Shown: positions 58,172-64,000 of the stretch, piece after piece
How positions within the stretch are numbered: position 1 is the stretch's first letter
Layout of the letters: each line of letters begins with the position of its first letter
Source of the DNA: UBA10646 sp046296295
Lineage (GTDB): Bacteria; Bacteroidota; Bacteroidia; Chitinophagales; Chitinophagaceae
DNA: 64,000 nt
Reading direction: 5' to 3'
Assembly (NCBI GenBank): GCA_046296295.1
Contig: JBKBLG010000002.1
Span: 1-64,000 of the forward strand
Made by a program: the position numbers and the translations under genes
The notes under the pieces: generated by a model
Told to the model about the DNA's origin: nothing
What the model saw: only the letters and a program-made list of their open reading frames with translations
The model's database searches: none

Positions 58172-59269
58172 TTACGGCTTTGGCCAATAATCGAAAGGGA
58201 GCATGTAAGCAATTTTTTCGGAATAAGCCCAATAACCATCTCTTAGCAAATTGGTGCCTTCGAAATGCATGCCACTGCTTAGCACTACAAGTTCATCGGG
58301 CTTTACCAACGTAATGTTACTTCGGCGAAAGGGATAGGGTTCATGGCCTTCTAACTGGGCATATGTTGTGGTTTCTTTTTTGTTGTAACGTACCTCTATG
58401 TAATGATTGAAGAACACCCCCAAGGTGGTACTATCAATAGCATACGCAATACTATCGGGTGTTATTGGTTGCTGGCTTAGTACGCTATTAACTTTGGGTT
58501 GCTTTAAAATATCGGTGTAGTACTTTGCGCTATCGTATGCTTGCGTTCCTTTTTGAGTACTTTGTTCTACCCAATCGTTGTTATTGTAAAGTGATTGAGT
58601 TCGTAATGCAACCCTCGTACGTTCAGTATTTTCGAAGCGTTGCAACACTCTAATTTGAAAGCCATCTTGAGTAAGTTTATTTCGGTAGATGCTTCGCATA
58701 AAATGCATTGTAGAACCTTCGTATGCTTCTTTTCTATGGCGCTCCCACTTGCGTTGTTTGGCTTCGTTACCCTCCATTGGAATGAACAAAGGATAGCCTG
58801 CTACCAATAATGATTTATTACTGAAGGTATACTCAAAAGTTACTAAATCGTACTGTAGGGTATATCCTAAATAATTGTTTTTGATGATGATTGGTTCAAA
58901 AGCTATGGCTTCGAGCAACTTTTCTTTTTTCTTGTAGCGAAACTTTATTTTATCGCTATTCATAATTGTTACACTAGATGCTTCTGGCATTACACCGATA
59001 AAAAGTTCTGTAAACAACCTGCCCCATTTGTTCCATCCATCTTTTTCAAATGCGGCTACAGTAACAGCTTCTAATTCTTTAGGCTTTGGTTTTAACAATA
59101 CTTGCTGTGGTATAGCAACATTGGTAGCAGTGATTTTAATGACTGCATTTTCAAATCCTATGCTACTTACCACAAGATCGAACTGTTGATAATTTACCGT
59201 AAGGGCAAAAGCACCTTCGCTATTGGTTACTGTACCAAAAGATGTGTTGTAAGCAACCCTATTTGACAA
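58172..59269 (-). pseudogene. 5'-truncated carboxypeptidase-like regulatory domain protein
   Basis: 365 aa open frame that starts from a TTG directly after an in-frame TGA. The first residues enter in the middle of a CarboxypepD_reg-like domain (NTSFGTVTNSEGAF, VVSSIGFENAVIKI); the signal peptide and the first 50-60 residues that family members carry are missing. The remainder (about 70-365, LEAVTVAAFEKDGWNKWGRLF, YYTDILKQPKV, GYWAYSEKIAYMLPFDYWP) is intact and typical of a large uncharacterised Bacteroidetes secreted family. The break falls near 59250, exactly where the AT-rich segment begins, so an insertion or recombination event likely removed the 5' end. One near-exact repeat copy in it encodes LTVN. 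Confidence 0.8.
59191..59204 (+). repeat. Dispersed repeat, one mismatch (AATTTACCGTAAGG)
   Basis: Last copy in the window, 45-60 bp before the break point of the truncated gene. Confidence 0.8.
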
Positions 59270-59532
59270 TTTCGTTCACCTTCAAGTAACAGGACATTCA
59301 AGCCAAAGTCTCTAGTAACCCAACACACAGAAGCCAATATTGCAAAAGAGCGGCAATAGCCAAATCACAAAAAATATCTTTCACTTCGCGCAGAGAAGAT
59401 GCAAAAAACAGCCCCTGAGGCCGGCTTTTCTGTTTTTATGAGTTCAAACTTTAATGATACTATGAAAACCCTCAATATCGCTTACCTTACAAATTCAAAC
59501 TTTCTTCAAAATTGGCACGGTAAATTTAATCC
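59270..59532. other. Junction region of the acquired segment
   Basis: 263 bp without a gene between the truncated gene and the response regulator. Base composition changes here and no further dispersed repeats occur. I see no transposase, integrase, terminal inverted repeat or target duplication; a weak GCC/GGC hairpin near 59410-59430 is the only structure. Confidence 0.5.
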
Positions 59533-60210
59533 ATGAAATTGTTGCTCGTAGAAGACGAAAAGGAACTTGCTCTAAGTATTCAAAAATACTTGACAGGCAA
59601 AGACTTTGTTTGCGAATGGGTTGACAATACTAAGGCAGCAATAGATAAAATTTCTATTTATGACTATGACTGCATTTTGCTTGACCTCATGTTGCCAGAC
59701 GGTAATGGCTTTGAAATCTTAAAAGAATTAAAAGACCAAAAAAAAACTGAAGGTATTATCATTATTTCAGCAAAAGAAACATTGGAAATAAGAATTGAAG
59801 GTTTTAATCGCGGTGCAGACGATTATCTCACAAAGCCATTTCATTTATCCGAATTGTTGGTAAGGGTTCAGGCATTGATAAGAAGAAAAAATTTTAAAGG
59901 AAGTAATGTTGTTTCTTTTAATGAAATACACATTGATATTCTTTCTAAGACTGTAAAGGTTAATAACAAAATAATTGACATTACTAAGAAAGAATTTGAT
60001 TTGTTGCTTTATTTAATTGGAAACGAAAACAGAGTACTATCCAAAAGTGCGATTGCAGAACATTTATCAGGCGACATGGCAGATATGTTGGATAACCACG
60101 ACTTTGTATATGCACATATTAAAAACTTAAAAAAAAAATTAAACGATGCAGGAAGTGGAGATTATATTAAATCAGTTTACGGCTTAGGCTACAAGTGGAA
60201 AAATGAATAA
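59533..60210 (+). CDS. OmpR/PhoB family response regulator
   Basis: 225 aa. Receiver (about 1-115): VEDEKELALSIQKYL with the acidic pair, phosphoacceptor in DYDCILLDLMLPDGNGF (Asp about 51), ISAKETLEIRIEGFNRGADDYLTKPF (Thr/Ser and Lys about 81-102). Winged-helix domain (about 128-225): DITKKEFDLLLYLIGNENRVLSKSAI and YIKSVYGLGYKW. Its stop overlaps the kinase start by 8 nt, a coupled two-component pair. The PepSY-like and TonB-receptor genes that follow are likely targets. Codon use is more A/T-rich than in the rest of the window. Confidence 0.94.
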   Translation: MKLLLVEDEKELALSIQKYLTGKDFVCEWVDNTKAAIDKISIYDYDCILLDLMLPDGNGFEILKELKDQKKTEGIIIISAKETLEIRIEGFNRGADDYLTKPFHLSELLVRVQALIRRKNFKGSNVVSFNEIHIDILSKTVKVNNKIIDITKKEFDLLLYLIGNENRVLSKSAIAEHLSGDMADMLDNHDFVYAHIKNLKKKLNDAGSGDYIKSVYGLGYKWKNE

Positions 60211-61468
60211 AAAACTTTTAAATAAAACACTAAAGACCTATCTTATTTATTCTGTGTTGATTTTAATTATATCAGCACCATTGTTTTATTATGCAACAAA
60301 GAGGCTTTATACAAAAGAAGCAGACGACACATTACTACTGCACAAAAAAGAATTTTTAAAATATGCTGTTTCAACTTTAGAATATACTGACATACCCCTT
60401 TGGAACAAATTTAACCGAAACGCAAAAATTGACAGCGTAAAGCAAGTAACCAAAGACACACTTTTTTTTAGTTTCTATTATGACACTTTAGATGCAGAAA
60501 TTGAACCTTACAGAGAACTTAATTTCCCTATTAGCATCCAAGGCAAAAATTACACCTATTCTGAGAAAATTAATTTAGTAGAAACAGAAGACCTTTTAAA
60601 AAATATTGCAGTTTTATTTTTTGCTATTATTTTAATTTTACTTTTTGGTTTGTTCTATATAACAAAAAAACTTTCCTTAAATCTTTGGAAGCCATTTTAT
60701 AAAACACTTCAGCAAATTGAAAGTTTTGAAATTGACAAAACCAAACAGCCTGACTTTGCCGAGACAGATGTAGAAGAATTTAACCGTTTAAATACCAGCA
60801 TACAAAAGTTGATTGAAAGAAATACGGTTATTTACAAAAGCCAAAAAGAGTTTATAGAAAACGCAGCACACGAACTACAAACCCCGCTGGCGGTTTTTCA
60901 GGCAAAAATTGATACCCTTATCCAGCGTTCTGATTTTACCCAAGAGCAGTCAGAAATTTTAGCATCATTAAATGAGAATGTTTCCCGTTTAAATCGTTTA
61001 AATAAAAACCTGTTGTTACTTTCTAAAATGGAAAATGATAGTTACAGCGACAAACAAACCATTTCATTAACTAATTATATCCAAAAGAATTTTAATTTTT
61101 TTATCGAACAGGCAAAAGCAAAGTCGTTGATAATAAAAATGGAACATCAAAAGGATTTTGAAATAAAATCAAATCCTGTATTAGCCGAGGTACTCATAAA
61201 CAACCTGTTTTTAAACGCAATAAAGCATAATATAGAAAGAGGACAAATATGCATTGCAATGCAGGAAAACAAACTTGTATTTTCAAACAGCGGACAACCC
61301 AGCCCTTTAAACACAGATAAGTTATTCAAACGATTTTCTAAATCAAATCCTTCCGTACAAGGCACAGGTTTAGGTTTATCTATCGTTAAGAAAATCGCTG
61401 ACATCAATAATTGGACGGTTACCTACAATTATGAAAATAATCTTCATTCTTTCTCCATTCTATTCTAA
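60203..61468 (+). CDS. Sensor histidine kinase partner of the OmpR-type regulator
   Basis: 421 aa. Two membrane segments (about 12-32 and 132-155) flank a periplasmic sensor domain of about 100 residues; a HAMP-like linker follows. HisKA box ENAAHELQTPLAVFQAKIDTL (about 223-243; the phosphoacceptor His is in HELQTP) and HATPase_c with NNLFLNAIKHN (N box) and GTGLGLSIVKKIADINNW (G2 box). The F/G1 region is short but present (LFKRFSKSNPSVQ). Same AT-rich composition as its neighbours; overlaps the regulator gene by 8 nt. Confidence 0.93.
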   Translation: MNKKLLNKTLKTYLIYSVLILIISAPLFYYATKRLYTKEADDTLLLHKKEFLKYAVSTLEYTDIPLWNKFNRNAKIDSVKQVTKDTLFFSFYYDTLDAEIEPYRELNFPISIQGKNYTYSEKINLVETEDLLKNIAVLFFAIILILLFGLFYITKKLSLNLWKPFYKTLQQIESFEIDKTKQPDFAETDVEEFNRLNTSIQKLIERNTVIYKSQKEFIENAAHELQTPLAVFQAKIDTLIQRSDFTQEQSEILASLNENVSRLNRLNKNLLLLSKMENDSYSDKQTISLTNYIQKNFNFFIEQAKAKSLIIKMEHQKDFEIKSNPVLAEVLINNLFLNAIKHNIERGQICIAMQENKLVFSNSGQPSPLNTDKLFKRFSKSNPSVQGTGLGLSIVKKIADINNWTVTYNYENNLHSFSILF

Positions 61469-61538
61469 AATTCAATCTTTCTTCTAAATCATGTTGCAGC
61501 TTTGCAATATCATTTTTTAAATCACTAAAATAATAACA

Positions 61539-61967
61539 ATGAAAAAGACAGCAGTAACAATGGTAGTAATGCTTTTTGCAACACTCACCTTTGCACAAAA
61601 AATGCAGGAAAAAAATGTACCTGCCAATGTAAAATCAACATTTAAAAAGCTCTACCCAACAGCTACAGCAGTAAAGTGGAACAAAGAAGGTGAAAAGTAC
61701 GAAGCAAGTTTTGACCTTAATAAAACAGATAATTCTGTTTTAATGGATGCACAAGGCAACATTGTTGAAACCGAAGTAGAAATTGAATTGACCCAGTTAC
61801 CAAAAGGTATTTTGGATTATATAAAAACGCATTATGCAGGTAAGCAAGCAAAAGAAGGAGCTAAAATTACCGATGCAAAAGGCATAGTAACCTACGAGGT
61901 AGAAATTAAAGGAATGGATTTGATTTTTGACAGCAACGGAAAATTTGTTAAAGAATTTAAAAGTTAA
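61539..61967 (+). CDS. Secreted PepSY-like (PF11396-type) protein
   Basis: 142 aa with a signal peptide (MKKTAVTMVVMLFATLTFAQ). Two PepSY-like repeats: KSTFKKLYPTATAVKWNKEGEKYEASF (about 31-57) and LDYIKTHYAGKQAKEGAKITDAKGIVTYEVEI (about 92-123), of the 'putative beta-lactamase-inhibitor-like, PepSY-like' type found in Bacteroidetes. Periplasmic; possibly modulates the sensor kinase or a protease, by analogy. Located 70 bp after the kinase gene and 4 bp before the receptor gene, so part of the same small module. Confidence 0.85.
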   Translation: MKKTAVTMVVMLFATLTFAQKMQEKNVPANVKSTFKKLYPTATAVKWNKEGEKYEASFDLNKTDNSVLMDAQGNIVETEVEIELTQLPKGILDYIKTHYAGKQAKEGAKITDAKGIVTYEVEIKGMDLIFDSNGKFVKEFKS

Positions 61968-61971
61968 AGCA

Positions 61972-64000
61972 ATGCGGTTAAAATTCAATTTAATGATGTC
62001 ATTACTTGTATTTACTCTTTCAAAGTTGCAAGCCCAAACTTCGGCAGTAACAGTATCAGGCATGATAAAAAGCAAAGCGGATAAAACCGCTTTGCCTTTT
62101 GTAAATATAGTTTTGAAAACAGAAAAAGACAGTGCTTTTGTAACAGGCACAGTGAGTAATGAAGAAGGAAGGTTTACATTAACCAATATAAAATCGGGTA
62201 GCTATATTTTGCATTGTTCTTACACAGGCTTTGCATCAAAATCACAACCAGTTTTAGTTGGTTCATTAAGTCCTTTCTTAGACCTCGGCACAATAGAATT
62301 ACAGCAAGATACTAAACAGTTGCAGGAGGTTGTTGTTAGCTCAAAGCAAGATGATGTAAGCAATAAAATGGACAAAAAAACTTATTCAGTTGCTTCAAAT
62401 ATCAGTCAAAGTGGTGGCTCGGTTTTACAGACATTAAAAAATTTACCAGGCGTAACCACCAGCCAGGATGGAAAAGTAGAATTAAGAGGTAGCGATAAAG
62501 TAGCCATTTTAATTGATGGTAAACAAACTGCACTTACAGGCTTCGGCAGCCAAACAGGTTTAGATAATATACCTGCATCAGCCATTGAAAGAATTGAAAT
62601 TATAAACAATCCATCAGCTAAATATGATGCCAACGGCAATGCAGGCATCATAAATATTATCTACAAAAAAAATAAACAGCAAGGCTTTAATGGTAAAGTT
62701 GGTTTCACAACAGGTGTAGGTGCATTGTGGCAAAAAAAAGAAAACCTGCCCACTATCCGTCCACAATATCAGGCAACGCCAAAAATCAACCCTTCCCTTT
62801 CTTTAAACTATCGAAAAAATAAAGTGAACGCATTTTTGCAATCAGATTGGCTATATACAGAAACACTTAATAAAAACGAATTTGTAACCAGAACTTTTGA
62901 TGATGGTACAATAATAAACCAGCAAACAAAAAGAAACAGAAATACACATTTTGTTACTACTAAAGCAGGTATTGATTGGAGTATTAACAATCAGGATATG
63001 CTTACTATATCGGGTTTGTTTGGTATTGAAAAAATAATTGACCGTGGCGACCAGCCCTTTTTTAATAAAGATTTTTCCACAAGAAATAGGCTTTGGCAAT
63101 TTGTAGAAGATGAATTAAAAACTACAGCAGTAGCAACTGTAGCCTATCAGCATAAGTTTAAACAAGCGGGGCATTTATTAAATATTGGCTTCAATTATAC
63201 ATTCCACCGGGAAGATGAAAAATATAATTTTGTAAATACCTTACCCACTTACACAGGCTTAGATTCTTTTAAATTATTATCAGACGAACATGTTGCTGAT
63301 TTTAATATTGATTATGTAAAACCATTAAAGCATGGACGAATTGAAGGTGGTGTAAAATTTCGTTACAGAGATATTCCTACCAATATGCAATTCAAACCGG
63401 GGTTTAATTCCCCTTTAGACACCAATGCAGGTGGAGCAGCAACATACACAGAAGTTATACCTGCTGTTTATGGTAACTATGTTTATGAAAGTAAAAAGAT
63501 AGAAGCCGAAGTTGGTTTAAGAGTTGAATATGTGGATTTGCAGTACAAAGTAAATCCTAACCACAACACTTATAAAAGTGATGGCTACAATTACACACAG
63601 CCTTTTCCTAATCTGAGATTGGCTTATAAAATAAACGACCAAAATAAAATTTCGATGTTTTACAACAGAAGAGTTGACAGACCCAATGAAGTGGACATTC
63701 GTATATTTCCAAAATATGATGATGCCGAAATTATTAAAGTAGGTAACCCTGCACTTCGTCCACAGTTTACCAATTCTTATGAGTTGGGTTATAAAACAAA
63801 CTTAAAAAAAGGTTATTTCTATTCTGCATTATACCATCGCAGCACAAAAGGAACAATTACAAGAATAGCAACGCAAGTGCCGCCAAGCACTTTAATCTAT
63901 ACTGTATTTCAAAATGCAGGGCATAGCAGTAATACAGGCATTGAAATGATTTTGCAGCAAGACTTTTCAAAAGTATTTTCATTCAACACCAATGTAAATA
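61972..64000 (+). CDS. TonB-dependent receptor / outer-membrane beta-barrel protein, truncated by the window end
   Basis: 676 codons present, open at the 3' end of the window. Signal peptide (MRLKFNLMMSLLVFTLSKLQAQ), CarboxypepD_reg-like domain (about 28-105: GMIKSKADKTALPFVNIVL, NEEGRFTLTNIKSGSYILHC), plug-like region (about 118-225: GSVLQTLKNLPGVTTSQDG, VAILIDGKQTALTG, IERIEIINNPSAKYDANGNAGIINI) and the start of an OMP_b-brl_3-type barrel with alternating aromatic strands. Family members often accompany OmpR-type two-component systems and PepSY proteins, as here. Substrate unknown; a metal or peptide is plausible. Not in any other open frame, as no stop is reached. Confidence 0.9.
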   Translation, partial: MRLKFNLMMSLLVFTLSKLQAQTSAVTVSGMIKSKADKTALPFVNIVLKTEKDSAFVTGTVSNEEGRFTLTNIKSGSYILHCSYTGFASKSQPVLVGSLSPFLDLGTIELQQDTKQLQEVVVSSKQDDVSNKMDKKTYSVASNISQSGGSVLQTLKNLPGVTTSQDGKVELRGSDKVAILIDGKQTALTGFGSQTGLDNIPASAIERIEIINNPSAKYDANGNAGIINIIYKKNKQQGFNGKVGFTTGVGALWQKKENLPTIRPQYQATPKINPSLSLNYRKNKVNAFLQSDWLYTETLNKNEFVTRTFDDGTIINQQTKRNRNTHFVTTKAGIDWSINNQDMLTISGLFGIEKIIDRGDQPFFNKDFSTRNRLWQFVEDELKTTAVATVAYQHKFKQAGHLLNIGFNYTFHREDEKYNFVNTLPTYTGLDSFKLLSDEHVADFNIDYVKPLKHGRIEGGVKFRYRDIPTNMQFKPGFNSPLDTNAGGAATYTEVIPAVYGNYVYESKKIEAEVGLRVEYVDLQYKVNPNHNTYKSDGYNYTQPFPNLRLAYKINDQNKISMFYNRRVDRPNEVDIRIFPKYDDAEIIKVGNPALRPQFTNSYELGYKTNLKKGYFYSALYHRSTKGTITRIATQVPPSTLIYTVFQNAGHSSNTGIEMILQQDFSKVFSFNTNVN

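Noticed and set aside
1183..59204. Dispersed element as a CRISPR array or classic insertion-sequence ends
   Set aside because: Copies are single or in pairs at irregular distances of hundreds to thousands of bases, with no spacers, no cas genes, no transposase and no flanking duplications visible.
1183..59204. Dispersed element as Chi or KOPS-type polar replication signal
   Set aside because: The two orientations are balanced (12 and 14 exact copies) over the whole window; polar signals should be strongly skewed within one replichore.
59270..59532. Attachment site or insertion-sequence end at the island junction
   Set aside because: No inverted or direct repeat and no tRNA is visible at the junction; the other boundary is outside the window.

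Overview
The window reads as chromosomal DNA from a member of Bacteroidetes, most likely Chitinophagaceae or a close relative. Evidence: type IX secretion (T9SS) cargo with C-terminal sorting domains, a PorP/SprF-family protein, a LytTR regulator with a LytS-like kinase, DUF3098 and DUF3127 proteins, TonB-dependent receptors, almost no Shine-Dalgarno sequences, and promoter elements of the TAnnTTTG type. Gene content is mostly housekeeping: nrdJ, frr, dxs, gltX, dnaA, scpA, mscL, leuS, ftsX, tRNA-Ser(GGA) and tRNA-Arg(CCG).

Layout: 0-6 kb, a large modular secreted GH13 alpha-amylase and a divergent T9SS cargo protein. 6-21 kb, class II (B12-dependent) ribonucleotide reductase, a polysaccharide deacetylase, a sugar nucleotidyltransferase, nitronate monooxygenase, TatD, acyl-CoA dehydrogenase, an orphan transketolase N-half, a WecA-like transferase and frr. 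21.8-22.2 kb, the frameshifted C-terminal remnant of a LuxR-type regulator. 22-27.8 kb, marC and a cobalamin block (cobC, cobS, cobT, btuB-like receptor) under a cobalamin riboswitch. 28-36 kb, an acyltransferase, an amino-acid permease, a trans-sulfuration enzyme, a TolC/membrane-fusion pair and a LytS/LytTR pair. 36-48 kb, dxs, a sensor kinase, a B12-binding mutase subunit, gltX, an FAD protein, a two-protein UshA-like nucleotidase and dnaA. 47.6-59 kb, scpA, mscL, an EamA transporter, leuS, ftsX, a PorP/SprF protein, a lipoprotein and D-lactate dehydrogenase. 59.3-64 kb, a compositionally different segment (two-component system, PepSY-like protein, outer-membrane receptor running off the end) that abuts a gene lacking its 5' end and looks acquired.

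The most striking signal is a 14-15 bp dispersed sequence, CATTTACCGTAAGG. There are 26 exact copies and about 16 more with one mismatch between 1.2 and 59.2 kb, in both orientations, inside genes and (strongly enriched) between genes, often as inverted pairs, and none in the acquired segment. By chance about 0.0005 exact copies would be expected. The variants are not random: A6->G is accompanied by T15->C, and loop position 10 is nearly always T or C. The extended consensus CATTT-RCC-GYAA-GGY therefore behaves like a minimal hairpin (RCC/GGY) closed by a GNRA-type loop. Its density, coding-region tolerance and inverted pairing resemble the DNA uptake sequences of Neisseria and Haemophilus, which to my knowledge are not described for Bacteroidetes. 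The function is inference only.

A B12 theme ties several regions together: riboswitch-controlled uptake and nucleotide-loop assembly (btuB-like, cobT, cobS, cobC) would supply class II ribonucleotide reductase and a B12-binding mutase subunit.
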